Part shown: positions 22,561-31,475 of the stretch, piece after piece
Layout: each line of letters starts with the position of its first letter
Position numbering within the stretch: position 1 is the stretch's first letter
Assembly: GCF_000720725.1 (NCBI RefSeq)
Contig: NZ_JOCQ01000083.1
Coordinates: 1-37,507, forward strand
Source: Streptomyces rimosus subsp. rimosus
GTDB lineage: Bacteria; Actinomycetota; Actinomycetes; Streptomycetales; Streptomycetaceae
DNA length: 37,507 bases
Reading direction: 5' to 3'
Notes under the pieces: generated by a model
Seen by the model: the letters and a program-made list of their open reading frames with translations, nothing else
Databases searched by the model: none
Told to the model about the DNA's origin: nothing
Position numbers and translations under genes: made by a program

Positions 22561-24362
22561 TCGTCCTCCTCTCCGAGAGCGGGTGTGCCCTCCTCGCCGG
22601 GGAGCGGGGTATCCAGTTGGAGCCGGCCGATGGTGACGACCATGTACCCCTCTCCCGGGCCCGGCGGGCGGGTCCAGGAGCGGGTGGTGAAGGAGTGCAG
22701 CCGGCCGTGGTCGAGGGCGTGGCGGGGCAGCGTGACACCGAACGTCGCGGCGACGGCGGCCAGGGCGTCGGCCTCGCCGCGGCGTTCCGTATACCGGCCG
22801 CCGTCGCGTATCTCGGGGAAGAGGCGTTCCGGCAGCAGCGATTCCGGTATCTCCCCCGACCGCTCGCACCGCTCGCCGAGGACCGTGAACGCGTACCGCT
22901 CCGCGCCGTGTTCTGCGACGGACAGGTGGAACAGCGCACCCATGTCGAATCTGTCGGGCGAGGCCCAGACCACCACGGCACGGCCGTGCCGGGACGCGGC
23001 GACGGCCGGGGAGACGAACCGCACCTCGCCAAAAGGCTGCGGATCGCCGTCGAACGCGAAGCTCCAGCCGTCCCCGGCCCGGCCGACCGCGACCACCGCC
23101 TTGTCGTCGTACGAGGACGACACTCCACCAGGGTTCAGGGCCCGGCGCGCGTCCCACCGGGTCATCGGCTCTTCCAGCGCCGCGCCCTCCTCAGCTCCGA
23201 CGAGGGCGGGCAGCGCGGCGGGCTCCACCCCCTCCACGAGGAGGAAGCGGTACGCCCGACGCCCGCCGTTCGGCTCCGGATCCGCCAGCCAGGCGAGGCC
23301 CTCCGGGTCCTCGTCGACCGCCGCCGCGACGGCCCCGGTCGCCTCCTCGCCCCGGGGCGTGGCCAGCAGCGTCCGGCACCGCTCCGGCGTGAGCACGGGG
23401 CCGAGCAGCGGGTCGGCGACGAGACCGACCGGTGCGAGGTGGTCGGGCTCCAGCGGCTGCCATGCGGGCAGCGCGGCGAGCAGCGTCCGCCAGGCCGCGT
23501 CCGTATCACCCCAGCGGGCCAGCTCCCGGGCCTGCCGCACGGCGTCGCCGAACGGCCCGGGCGCGTTCTCCAACTCCCCGGCCGGTCCGCCGGAGTCCCG
23601 GCGGTACCGGTCCCCGAGCAGCCAGGTGATCTGGTTCCGTAGCGCCCCGGCCCGGGGCCTGCCGAACCGCAGCGCCTCCGCGAACGTCGCCTCGGCCCGC
23701 TCGTACGCGCCCCGCAGCGCGTCCCGTCGCGCCTCCTCCACCCGCCGGTCCCACTCCCGCGTCGTGGCGTTCACGAAATCCGGCCGGTCCGCCCGGAGGC
23801 GGTGGAACCCTCGGTAGGCCTCCTGCATGAACTCCCAGAAGGAGGCGTGCCGTTCAGGGGGAGCCGCCCGCCAGGGCGCCCACGTGTACACCGCCCATTC
23901 GCCGTGCTCGTCCACGTCGTCCGGATCCAGCATGACGTCCACGGCATCGGACTCCAGAGCCAGTTCGAGCCCCCGCTCCCAGATCGTGGCCTCCAGGATC
24001 TCCTCACGCGTCGCGTCCTCGCCCAGCCCCTCCCGGAAGATCTCGACGAGCCCCGCGTCGTCCTGGTGCCAGCGGGCCCCCTCCGTGCCCGCCAGCAGCC
24101 ACACGAACCCGCCCGCGTCCCGCCAGCCGTCGGTGACCTCCAGGAACGTGCGGTACGACGGCGGCAGCCGGCGTCCCAGGCGCGCTTCGAGGGCGGCGAT
24201 GCGCTCGGGCGCCGCGGGCGCGAAGCCCAGCCACCGGGCGCGGCAAGCCTCCTCGCCGTCCTCGTCGAGCATGTCGTCCGGGCCGCCGGAGTCCGCCCAC
24301 TCCGCGCTCCACCGGGTGAGAAAGCCCTGCCAGTCGTGACCCGCGCCCGCTGTCTCAGTCAT
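22554..24362 (-). CDS. SMI1/KNR4-domain protein with a C-terminal extension
   Basis: A 602-residue cytoplasmic protein. The N-terminal 140 residues are an SMI1/KNR4 domain: ERIAALEARLGRRLPPSYRTFL, then VTDGWRDAGGFVWLL. The family includes immunity proteins of polymorphic toxins but also many housekeeping-type proteins. The middle holds low-similarity helical sequence. The C-terminal 220 residues have a beta-rich part (AVVAVGRAGDGWSFAFDG, HGRAVVVWASPDRFDMGALF) resembling the DUF6461 type seen in streptomycetes, ending in an acidic GEEDDD tail. No toxin gene is adjacent. The ATG at 24362 lacks a ribosome site and has a small inverted repeat immediately upstream. It lies 37 bp downstream of the DUF4185-like gene and could be co-transcribed with it. 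Confidence 0.82.
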   Translation of the reverse strand: MTETAGAGHDWQGFLTRWSAEWADSGGPDDMLDEDGEEACRARWLGFAPAAPERIAALEARLGRRLPPSYRTFLEVTDGWRDAGGFVWLLAGTEGARWHQDDAGLVEIFREGLGEDATREEILEATIWERGLELALESDAVDVMLDPDDVDEHGEWAVYTWAPWRAAPPERHASFWEFMQEAYRGFHRLRADRPDFVNATTREWDRRVEEARRDALRGAYERAEATFAEALRFGRPRAGALRNQITWLLGDRYRRDSGGPAGELENAPGPFGDAVRQARELARWGDTDAAWRTLLAALPAWQPLEPDHLAPVGLVADPLLGPVLTPERCRTLLATPRGEEATGAVAAAVDEDPEGLAWLADPEPNGGRRAYRFLLVEGVEPAALPALVGAEEGAALEEPMTRWDARRALNPGGVSSSYDDKAVVAVGRAGDGWSFAFDGDPQPFGEVRFVSPAVAASRHGRAVVVWASPDRFDMGALFHLSVAEHGAERYAFTVLGERCERSGEIPESLLPERLFPEIRDGGRYTERRGEADALAAVAATFGVTLPRHALDHGRLHSFTTRSWTRPPGPGEGYMVVTIGRLQLDTPLPGEEGTPALGEEDDD

Positions 24363-24364
24363 GT

Positions 24365-24379
24365 GTGCGATCGTCGCAC
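24365..24379 (-). repeat. Short inverted repeat at the SMI1/KNR4 gene start
   Basis: GTGCGA (24365-24370) and TCGCAC (24374-24379) are separated by three bases and lie 2-17 bp ahead of the start codon, where a ribosome site would be expected. It could be an operator or a translation-control hairpin. Confidence 0.35.
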
Positions 24380-24399
24380 CCGGCACTGACAACGGCCCC

Positions 24400-25656
24400 T
24401 CATCCGGCCCCCAGCCGCAGCCGCAGGAACCGCGGCCGGTACAGCTCGACATCGCCGTTGACCTGGGCGTCGGAGGGGGTGCCCGGCGGGCCGAGCCAGT
24501 TGATGTCGTAGCTGAGCAGGAGTTGGCCGGGGGTGCCGAACTCCGGGTGCGCCTGCGGGTTGTACGCGGCGACGCGGTGCTGGCCGGTGGGGTCGGACGG
24601 GCGGGGCGGGGTGATGCGTCCGCTGGGGCCGTGCCACGGTCCCTGGGCCGAGCACGACCAGTAGGTGGTGATGGACGACAGGCCGTTGCCGGGCTCCCCC
24701 GGTGTGTCCATCGACAGCAGCACCCACGTGGTGCCGTCCCGGACGACGGTGAAGGAGCTGCCCACGCCGCGTCCCTTGCCCGCGTGGATCACCGGTGCCG
24801 CCCGGTCGGCGCGCGGCTGCCAGTCCTGCCCGTCCCAGTACTGCCATGCCTCGGCCAGCCCGAGCCGACCGGTGGGCACCCGTGCCAGGTAGGCGTTGGA
24901 GGTGGGGCGCGACGGCCCGTCGTCACCGCCGTAGACGTACGTCCACGCGCCGTCCTGTACGGAAGCGGTGCCGTACAGGACGCGGCGCGCGGGGTCGGGC
25001 ACGGAGGTCTGGTCGACGACCGGTGTGATGCCCTCCAGTCGCAGGCCGGGCAGGGAGAGGGTGGCGACCTCGGTCGTGCGGGGGACGCCGAAGATCCACG
25101 GGCCCTGGCCCGGTGCGCGGTTCCACAGCAGGACCCGGACGACCTGTTCGGGTGAACCGGGTGTACGGGGTTCCACGTGCGCCTGCACCGGCCAGCGCCA
25201 GCCGTCCGGCAGGTCGGGGAAGAACGGTCCCGCTCCGTCGGCGCCGGTCAGGGTGCGCTCCAGCCGGCCGGAACGGTCCATGACGACGAGGGAGTTGTGG
25301 GTCAGGGCGGGGGTGCGGCCGGTGTCGGAGGAGCGCCAGTGGTACGGCTGCCCCAGCGGGGTGGGCGGTGGCTGGATCCGGTCGGTGAAGGTGTCGGAGA
25401 AGAGCCACAGGGTGCGGCCGTCGGGCAGCCGGACGGAGTGGGTGCCGTCGCCCGCGGTCCAGTCGTCCACCCGGGTGTTGTCGTTGCCGTACCGGGCGAA
25501 CTCCTGGGTGAAGCGGGATTCGGCGGACCAGGAGGTGATCTTCCGGCCGGTGCACGCCGGGCCCGCGTGCTCCGGGAGCGCGAGGAGCAGCAGCACGCCG
25601 GCGATCAGGGCGAGCACCGCCGCCACGGCGACACTCCGCCTCACCGGCACGCGCAT
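24400..25656 (-). CDS. Secreted DUF4185-like beta-propeller protein
   Basis: About 418 residues. The N terminus has a basic stretch and a hydrophobic segment (SVAVAAVLALIAGVLLLLAL, residues about 8-27), which acts as a signal anchor. The extracellular part looks like a five-bladed propeller of the DUF4185/GH43-like class. Examples are GTHSVRLPDGRTLWLFSDTF, THNSLVVMDRSGRLERTL, GPWIFGVPRTTEV, SSFTVVRDGTTWVLLSMDT and NPQAHPEFGTPGQLLLSYDIN. Catalytic acids of true glycosidases cannot be assigned with confidence, so a carbohydrate-active role is only suggested by the fold. The ATG at 25656 follows AGGAGGGA with short spacing. It is divergent from mutA. Confidence 0.8.
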   Translation of the reverse strand: MRVPVRRSVAVAAVLALIAGVLLLLALPEHAGPACTGRKITSWSAESRFTQEFARYGNDNTRVDDWTAGDGTHSVRLPDGRTLWLFSDTFTDRIQPPPTPLGQPYHWRSSDTGRTPALTHNSLVVMDRSGRLERTLTGADGAGPFFPDLPDGWRWPVQAHVEPRTPGSPEQVVRVLLWNRAPGQGPWIFGVPRTTEVATLSLPGLRLEGITPVVDQTSVPDPARRVLYGTASVQDGAWTYVYGGDDGPSRPTSNAYLARVPTGRLGLAEAWQYWDGQDWQPRADRAAPVIHAGKGRGVGSSFTVVRDGTTWVLLSMDTPGEPGNGLSSITTYWSCSAQGPWHGPSGRITPPRPSDPTGQHRVAAYNPQAHPEFGTPGQLLLSYDINWLGPPGTPSDAQVNGDVELYRPRFLRLRLGAG

Positions 25657-25770
25657 GTCCCTCCTCGTCACAGTGGCGCGCCGCCCACCGTACAGAACCC
25701 GCCGCGCGGGGGCCGCAAACCATCCCGACCTGCCAAAAAAGCGGCGAACTTCCCACCGCGCGCTTCTACT

Positions 25771-25789
25771 GGCGGGTAGCCATACCGCC
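25771..25789. repeat. Inverted repeat in the DUF4185/mutA intergenic region
   Basis: GGCGGGTA (25771-25778) and TACCGCC (25783-25789) form a stem with one bulged G and a four-base loop, in an otherwise AT-richer stretch of the 241-bp divergent region. It could be an operator for either gene. Confidence 0.35.
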
Positions 25790-25827
25790 GGAAGGGCGAT
25801 CGTAGAGCTTCCCAACGGAGCAATCCC

Positions 25828-25848
25828 AGGTCAACGAGTGCAAGGTCA
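25828..25848 (+). promoter_or_regulatory. Direct repeat AGGTCA upstream of mutA
   Basis: AGGTCA occurs at 25828-25833 and again at 25843-25848, a 15-bp period, about 50-70 bp ahead of the mutA start. Direct repeats at one and a half helical turns can be regulator sites; none is known to me for this operon. Confidence 0.3.
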
Positions 25849-25897
25849 CAGCCCGTGGCCCTGCTGCGGCTAACGACCGTTCGCCTAGCCTGCTGCC

Positions 25898-27790
25898 ATG
25901 ACCGCCCAGTCCCCCGAACTTCCTCTGGCCGCCGCGTTCCCGGACGCGGACCGCGAGCAGTGGCAGCGCCTGGTCGAAGGCGTGCTGCGCAAGTCGGGCG
26001 CCGCGGAGGCGACCGGCACTGCCGCCGAAGACGTGCTCGCCACCGCGCTCGAAGACGGCATCCAGGTCCGTCCGCTCTACACCGCCGAGGACGCGCCCGC
26101 CGCCGCCGACGCCATCGGCCGCCCCGGTTTCCCGCCGTTCGTACGGGCCGGCCGCGCCACCGGCAGCACCGTCGCGGGCTGGGACGTACGGCAGCGTCAC
26201 GCGGACACCGATCCGCGGCGCGCCAACGAGGCGGTCCTCGCCGACCTGGAGAACGGCGTCACCTCGCTGTGGCTGGCCGTGGGGGACGGCGGCGTGCCGG
26301 TGGCGGACCTGCCCGCCGCACTGGACGGTGTCTACCTGGACCTCGCGGCCGTCGCCCTGGACGCGGGCGCGGACTTCGCGGAGGCGGCCGACGCCTGGTT
26401 CCGGCTCTGCGACGCCAGGGGCGTGGCGCCGTCCGAGAGGACGGGCACCCTGGGCGCCGACCCGCTGGGCGTGCTGGCCCGCACCGGCCGCGCGGACGAC
26501 CTGGCCGGACACCTGGAGGCGGCGGCCGGACTGGCCCGGCGGTGCGCCGACGAAGCGCCCCGCACGCGCGCGCTGGCCGTGGACGCGCTGCCGTACCACG
26601 AGGCGGGCGGCTCGACCGCCGAGGAGCTGGGCTGCTCGCTGGCCACCGGCGTGGCCTACCTGCGGGAGCTGACCGCGGCGGGCCTCGGCGTGGACGCCGC
26701 CTGTGCACAGCTGGAATTCCGGTACGCGGCCACCGCCGACCAGTTCCTGACGATCGCCAAGCTGCGGGCCGCCCGGCGGCTGTGGTCGCGCGTCGCCGAG
26801 GTGTGCGGCGCCTCCCCCGCGGCCCGTGCGCAGCGTCAGCACGCGGTCACCTCGACGGTCATGATGACCCGTCGGGACCCGTGGGTGAACATGCTGCGCA
26901 CCACGGTTGCGGGCCTCTCGGCGGGCCTGGGCGGCGCGGACGCCGTCACCGTCCTGCCCTTCGACGCCGCGCTCGGGCTGCCGGACGCGTTCGCCCGCCG
27001 TATCGCGCGCAACACCCAGTCGATCCTGCTGGAGGAGTCGCACCTGTCGAAGGTGATCGACCCGGCGGGCGGCTCCTGGTACGTGGAGCGGCTCACCGAC
27101 GAGCTGGCGCGCGCCGCCTGGGGCTGGTTCCAGGAGATCGAGGCCGCGGGCGGGCAGGCCACGGCGCTCGGCTCGGGGATGGTCGGCGAGCGGCTGGCCT
27201 CGACCTGGCGCAAGCGGTCCAAGGCCCTGGCGCACCGCCGTGAACCGGTCACCGGTGTCAGCGAGTTCCCGTTCCTGGCCGAGGCGCCGGTGGAGCGCGA
27301 GCCCGCGCCCGTACCGGCGGGCGGCGGGCTGCCGCGGGTGCGCCGGGACGAGGCGTACGAGGCGCTGCGCGCCCGCTCGGACGCGCACCTGGCGGCCACC
27401 GGCAGCCGCCCCAAGGCGTTCCTCGCGGCGCTCGGCCCGGCCGCCGTGCACACCGCGCGCGCCACCTTCGCCTCGAACCTCCTCCAGGCGGGCGGCGTCG
27501 AGCCGGTGCACGACCCGGTGTCGGTGGACGCGGAGTCGGTGGCGGAGGCGTTCCGGGCCAGCGGCGCGGGCATCGCCTGCCTGTGTTCGAGCGACGCGCT
27601 CTACGCCGAGCAGGCCGCCGGGGTCGCGGAGGCGCTGAAGGCCGCGGGCGCACGGCAGGTGCTGCTGGCCGGGAAACCGGGCGAGCAGCGGGAAGCATAT
27701 GAACAAGCCGGAGTGGACGCGTTCGTCTTCGCGGGCTGCGACGCGGTCGAGGTGCTGGCCTCGGCCCTGGATGTCATGGAGGTGGCGTGA
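25898..27790 (+). CDS. mutA: Methylmalonyl-CoA mutase, small (beta) subunit
   Basis: A 630-residue small subunit of the adenosylcobalamin-dependent mutase that interconverts (R)-methylmalonyl-CoA and succinyl-CoA. The TIM-barrel half keeps family blocks such as VRPLYTAEDAP, AVDALPYHEAGGSTAEELG, LRAARRLWSRVAEV, NMLRTTVAGLSAGLGGAD, RIARNTQSILLEESHLS and DPAGGSWYVERLTDELA. The C-terminal B12-type domain lacks the DxHxxG cobalamin motif, as expected for the noncatalytic subunit. The ATG at 25898 has no ribosome site; TAGCCT (25886-25891) ends seven bases before it, compatible with a leaderless transcript. The stop lies directly ahead of mutB (TGATG). In streptomycetes this enzyme links propionate, branched-chain amino-acid and polyketide-precursor metabolism. 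Confidence 0.97.
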   Translation: MTAQSPELPLAAAFPDADREQWQRLVEGVLRKSGAAEATGTAAEDVLATALEDGIQVRPLYTAEDAPAAADAIGRPGFPPFVRAGRATGSTVAGWDVRQRHADTDPRRANEAVLADLENGVTSLWLAVGDGGVPVADLPAALDGVYLDLAAVALDAGADFAEAADAWFRLCDARGVAPSERTGTLGADPLGVLARTGRADDLAGHLEAAAGLARRCADEAPRTRALAVDALPYHEAGGSTAEELGCSLATGVAYLRELTAAGLGVDAACAQLEFRYAATADQFLTIAKLRAARRLWSRVAEVCGASPAARAQRQHAVTSTVMMTRRDPWVNMLRTTVAGLSAGLGGADAVTVLPFDAALGLPDAFARRIARNTQSILLEESHLSKVIDPAGGSWYVERLTDELARAAWGWFQEIEAAGGQATALGSGMVGERLASTWRKRSKALAHRREPVTGVSEFPFLAEAPVEREPAPVPAGGGLPRVRRDEAYEALRARSDAHLAATGSRPKAFLAALGPAAVHTARATFASNLLQAGGVEPVHDPVSVDAESVAEAFRASGAGIACLCSSDALYAEQAAGVAEALKAAGARQVLLAGKPGEQREAYEQAGVDAFVFAGCDAVEVLASALDVMEVA

Positions 27791-30015
27791 TGGAGCACGC
27801 GAATGGGCAGGCGGGCGCCATCCCGGACTTCAGCACGGTCGAGCTGGGCGGGCCCGGGGCCCCGGAGGGCGACGCGGCGCAGTGGACGGCCGCCGTCCAG
27901 GAGGCCACCGGCAAGGGCGTCGACGACCTGGTGTGGGAGACGCCCGAGGGCATCGAGGTCAAGCCGCTGTACACCGGCGAGGACCTGGCCGGGCTGGACT
28001 TCCTGCGCACGTACCCGGGCATCACGCCGTACCTGCGCGGCCCGTACCCGACCATGTACGTCAACCAGCCCTGGACCATCCGGCAGTACGCGGGCTTCTC
28101 CACCGCCGAGGAGTCCAACGCCTTCTACCGGCGCAACCTGGCGGCCGGTCAGAAGGGCCTGTCCGTCGCCTTCGACCTGCCGACCCACCGCGGCTACGAC
28201 AGCGACCACCCGCGGGTGACCGGTGACGTCGGCATGGCGGGCGTGGCCATCGACTCGATCTACGACATGCGGCAGCTCTTCTCCGGCATTCCGCTGGACA
28301 AGATGACCGTGTCCATGACGATGAACGGCGCGGTGCTGCCCGTCCTCGCGCTCTACATCGTGGCCGCCGAGGAGCAGGGCGTACCGCCCGAGAAGCTGGC
28401 CGGGACCATCCAGAACGACATCCTCAAGGAGTTCATGGTCCGCAACACCTACATCTATCCGCCGCGCCCCTCGATGCGGATCATCTCCGACATCTTCGCG
28501 TACACCTCGCAGAAGATGCCGCGCTACAACTCCATCTCCATCTCCGGCTACCACATCCAGGAAGCGGGCGCGACGGCCGACCTGGAGCTGGCGTACACCC
28601 TCGCGGACGGTGTGGAGTACCTGAAGGCGGGCATCGACGCGGGGATGGACGTGGACGCGTTCGCGCCCCGGCTCTCCTTCTTCTGGGCCATCGGCATGAA
28701 CTTCTTCATGGAGATCGCCAAGCTGCGCGCGGCCCGGCTGCTGTGGGCCAAGCTGGTCCAGCGGTTCGACCCGAAGAATCCCAAGTCCCTTTCGCTGCGC
28801 ACCCATTCGCAGACCTCCGGCTGGTCGCTGACCGCCCAGGACGTGTTCAACAACGTCACGCGTACGTGTGTGGAGGCGATGGCCGCGACGCAGGGCCACA
28901 CCCAGTCGCTGCACACCAACGCGCTGGACGAGGCGCTGGCCCTGCCCACCGACTTCTCCGCCCGCATCGCCCGCAACACGCAGCTCTTCCTCCAGCAGGA
29001 GTCGGGCACCTGCCGGGTCATCGACCCGTGGGGCGGCAGCGCGTACGTCGAGAAGCTGACCCACGACCTGGCGCGCCGGGCCTGGCAGCACATCGAGGAG
29101 GTGGAGGCGGCCGGCGGCATGGCCAAGGCCATCGACGCGGGCATCCCGAAGCTGCGGGTGGAGGAGGCCGCGGCCCGTACGCAGGCGCGGATCGACTCGG
29201 GGCGGCAGGCGCTGATCGGCGTCAACAAGTACCGGGTGGACACCGACGAGCAGATCGACGTGCTGAAGGTCGACAACTCGGCGGTGCGCGCGCAGCAGAT
29301 CGACAAGCTGCGACGGCTGCGCGCGGAGCGCGACGAGGCGGCCTGCCAGGACGCGCTGCGCGCGCTGACCGCCGCCGCCGAGGCCGGTCCGGGCCAGGGC
29401 CTGGAGGGCAACCTGCTGGCGCTGGCCGTGAACGCGGCCCGCGCGATGGCGACGGTCGGTGAGATCTCCGACGCACTGGAGAAGGTCTACGGGCGCCACT
29501 CCGGGCAGATCCGTACGATCTCCGGTGTGTACCGAGACGAAGCGGGACCGTCCTCCGGCGTGGACCGGACCCGGGACCTGGTGGCGGAGTTCGAGCGGGC
29601 CGAGGGGCGCCGGCCGCGCATCCTGGTCGCCAAGATGGGCCAGGACGGCCACGACCGCGGCCAGAAGGTGATCGCGACGGCCTTCGCCGACCTGGGCTTC
29701 GACGTGGACGTCGGCCCGCTGTTCCAGACGCCGGCGGAGGTCGCCCGGCAGGCGGTGGAGGCGGACGTGCACATCGTCGGCGTCTCCTCGCTGGCCGCCG
29801 GGCATCTGACGCTGGTGCCCGCGCTGCGCGAGGAGCTGGCGGCGCAGGACCGGGAGGACATCATGATCGTGGTGGGCGGCGTGATCCCGCCGGGTGACAT
29901 CCCGGCGCTCCACGAGGCGGGCGCCGCGGCCGTCTTCCCGCCCGGTACGGTGATCCCCGATGCCGCGTACGACCTGGTCAAGGACCTCGCCGGGGTCCTC
30001 GGCCACGACCTGTGA
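27790..30015 (+). CDS. mutB: Methylmalonyl-CoA mutase, large (alpha) subunit
   Basis: A 741-residue catalytic subunit. The substrate-binding barrel contains GPYPTMYVNQPWTIRQYAGF, AFDLPTHRGYDSDHPRV, VSMTMNGAVLPVLALY, SISGYHIQEAGATADLELAY and RTHSQTSGWSLTAQD. The C-terminal cobalamin domain has the DxHxxG motif in KMGQDGHDRG (His ligand of cobalt), followed by GVSSLAAGHLTLVP and VVGGVIPPGD. All catalytic regions look intact. The ATG at 27790 is preferred to GTG 27787 because GGAGG (27779-27783) then has six-base spacing; the mutA stop overlaps both. It is translated with mutA, and the two form a heterodimer. Confidence 0.98.
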   Translation: MEHANGQAGAIPDFSTVELGGPGAPEGDAAQWTAAVQEATGKGVDDLVWETPEGIEVKPLYTGEDLAGLDFLRTYPGITPYLRGPYPTMYVNQPWTIRQYAGFSTAEESNAFYRRNLAAGQKGLSVAFDLPTHRGYDSDHPRVTGDVGMAGVAIDSIYDMRQLFSGIPLDKMTVSMTMNGAVLPVLALYIVAAEEQGVPPEKLAGTIQNDILKEFMVRNTYIYPPRPSMRIISDIFAYTSQKMPRYNSISISGYHIQEAGATADLELAYTLADGVEYLKAGIDAGMDVDAFAPRLSFFWAIGMNFFMEIAKLRAARLLWAKLVQRFDPKNPKSLSLRTHSQTSGWSLTAQDVFNNVTRTCVEAMAATQGHTQSLHTNALDEALALPTDFSARIARNTQLFLQQESGTCRVIDPWGGSAYVEKLTHDLARRAWQHIEEVEAAGGMAKAIDAGIPKLRVEEAAARTQARIDSGRQALIGVNKYRVDTDEQIDVLKVDNSAVRAQQIDKLRRLRAERDEAACQDALRALTAAAEAGPGQGLEGNLLALAVNAARAMATVGEISDALEKVYGRHSGQIRTISGVYRDEAGPSSGVDRTRDLVAEFERAEGRRPRILVAKMGQDGHDRGQKVIATAFADLGFDVDVGPLFQTPAEVARQAVEADVHIVGVSSLAAGHLTLVPALREELAAQDREDIMIVVGGVIPPGDIPALHEAGAAAVFPPGTVIPDAAYDLVKDLAGVLGHDL

Positions 30016-30024
30016 GCCACGACG

Positions 30025-31059
30025 TTGACGCCTGACAAGCCCCGGCCGGCAGCGGCCCGCAAGCGACCGACGATCGACATCGACCAGTACGCGGCGGGCG
30101 TGCGCGAGGGCTCCCGGGCCTGGATCGCGCGCGCCATCACGCTCGTGGAGTCCACCCGGGCCGACCACCGGGCGCTGGCGCAGCGGCTGCTGGTCGAGCT
30201 GCTGCCGTACGCCGGCACGGCCCGGCGGGTGGGCATCAGCGGGGTGCCCGGGGTCGGCAAGTCGACGTTCATCGACGCGCTCGGCTCCCAGCTGACGGAG
30301 GCCGGGCACCGGGTCGCCGTGCTGGCCGTCGACCCGTCCTCCAGCCGTACCGGCGGCTCCATCCTGGGCGACAAGACCAGGATGGCGCGACTGGCCGCGG
30401 ACCCGGCGGCGTTCGTACGGCCCTCCCCCACCTCGGGCACGCTCGGCGGGGTGGCGCGGGCGACCCGGGAATCCATCGTCGTGATGGAGGCCGCGGGCTA
30501 CGACGTGGTGCTCGTCGAGACGGTGGGCGTCGGCCAGTCCGAGACGGCCGTCGCCAACATGGTCGACACGTTCCTGCTGCTCACCCTCGCCCGTACCGGC
30601 GACCAGCTCCAGGGCATCAAGAAGGGCGTGCTGGAGCTGGCCGACCTGGTGTCGGTCAACAAGGCGGACGGGCCGCACGAGCGGGACGCGAAGTCGGCGG
30701 CCCGGGAGCTGTCCGGTGCGCTGCGCCTGCTCCAGCCACCGGACGCCGCCTGGACCCCGCCGGTCCTGACGTGCAGCGCCCGCGAGGGCACCGGCCTGGA
30801 CACGGTGTGGGACCGCGTCGAGCAGCACCGCAAACTGCTGGAGTCCACCGGGGCGCTGGCGGAGAAGCGGCGCGGGCAGCAGGTCGACTGGACCTGGTCG
30901 ATGGTCCGCGAGCAGCTGCTGAACCGGCTCCAGGAGCACCCGGGCGTCCGGGACGTGGCACCGGAGGTGGAGCGGGAGGTGCGGTCCGGCACGCTGACGG
31001 CGACGCTCGCGGCGGAGCGGATCCTCAAGGCGTTCGGAATGCCGGGCGGCGAACTGTAG
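30025..31059 (+). CDS. meaB: Methylmalonyl-CoA mutase-associated GTPase MeaB
   Basis: A 344-residue G3E-family GTPase that loads and protects the B12 cofactor of the mutase. Walker A is GVPGVGKST (residues 73-81); the family block DPSSSRTGGSILGDKTRM, the switch-like VETVGVGQSE and the base-specifying NKAD follow. The C-terminal segment (WTWSMVREQLLNRLQEHPGV) provides the dimerisation arm. The start appears to be TTG 30025, nine bases after the mutB stop, with no clear ribosome site, so the precise N terminus is uncertain. The order mutA-mutB-meaB is the usual actinobacterial operon. Confidence 0.96.
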   Translation: MTPDKPRPAAARKRPTIDIDQYAAGVREGSRAWIARAITLVESTRADHRALAQRLLVELLPYAGTARRVGISGVPGVGKSTFIDALGSQLTEAGHRVAVLAVDPSSSRTGGSILGDKTRMARLAADPAAFVRPSPTSGTLGGVARATRESIVVMEAAGYDVVLVETVGVGQSETAVANMVDTFLLLTLARTGDQLQGIKKGVLELADLVSVNKADGPHERDAKSAARELSGALRLLQPPDAAWTPPVLTCSAREGTGLDTVWDRVEQHRKLLESTGALAEKRRGQQVDWTWSMVREQLLNRLQEHPGVRDVAPEVEREVRSGTLTATLAAERILKAFGMPGGEL

Positions 31060-31069
31060 CGGGCGGGCC

Positions 31070-31444
31070 TCACGCCGGGGACATCACCTCGTACAGGTTC
31101 CCGGAGTCGTCCCGGAAGAACAGGCCGCGCGGGCACAGCGGGTGGTCGGTGCGGCCGTTGTCCGGGTGGGCGGGTTCGCTGCCGTAAGCGATTCCGGCGT
31201 TCCGTATGCGCGCGAGGATCGCGTCGAAGGTGTCCGGGTCCACGTCGAAGGCCAGGTGGTGGCCCTGCGGTTCCGGGACCGCCATGAAGTCGAGGGTCAG
31301 CTCGTCGTTGACGCGTACCGGCGCGAAGTGCCCGTCGCGGCCGGCCGGCGGCAGCTCCTCCAGCCCCATGACCGAGGCGAGGAACCGGGCCGCCGCGCGG
31401 TGGTCGGCGGCGGGCACGATGGTGTGGTTGAGCGTGACGGGCAC
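31070..31444 (-). CDS. VOC-superfamily protein with a repressible promoter
   Basis: A 124-residue glyoxalase/bleomycin-resistance-fold protein. Module 1 has LNHTIVPAADHRAAARFLASVMG; module 2 has HHLAFDVDPDTFDAILARIRNAG and the ending GLFFRDDSGNLYEVMSP with a candidate metal-binding Glu. An N-terminal His (NHT) and internal HH could supply further ligands. The start is GTG 31444, four bases after GGGGAGGG. It has its own promoter, with a perfect 22-bp palindrome between -35 and -10, so it is tightly regulated by an unseen, probably TetR-type, repressor. The gene converges on meaB with 10 bp between stops. Confidence 0.9.
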   Translation of the reverse strand: MPVTLNHTIVPAADHRAAARFLASVMGLEELPPAGRDGHFAPVRVNDELTLDFMAVPEPQGHHLAFDVDPDTFDAILARIRNAGIAYGSEPAHPDNGRTDHPLCPRGLFFRDDSGNLYEVMSPA

Positions 31445-31475
31445 GGGCCCTCCCCAAGGGTCGCTGAGGCACCCC

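Noticed and set aside
22554..24362. Polymorphic toxin/immunity locus based on the SMI1/KNR4 domain
   Set aside because: No toxin, Rhs, WXG100 or secretion gene is adjacent; the domain alone is not sufficient.
25800..25897. Cobalamin riboswitch ahead of the B12-dependent mutase
   Set aside because: No B12-box-like conserved core or long structured leader is visible, and mutA may be leaderless; mutases use rather than make B12.
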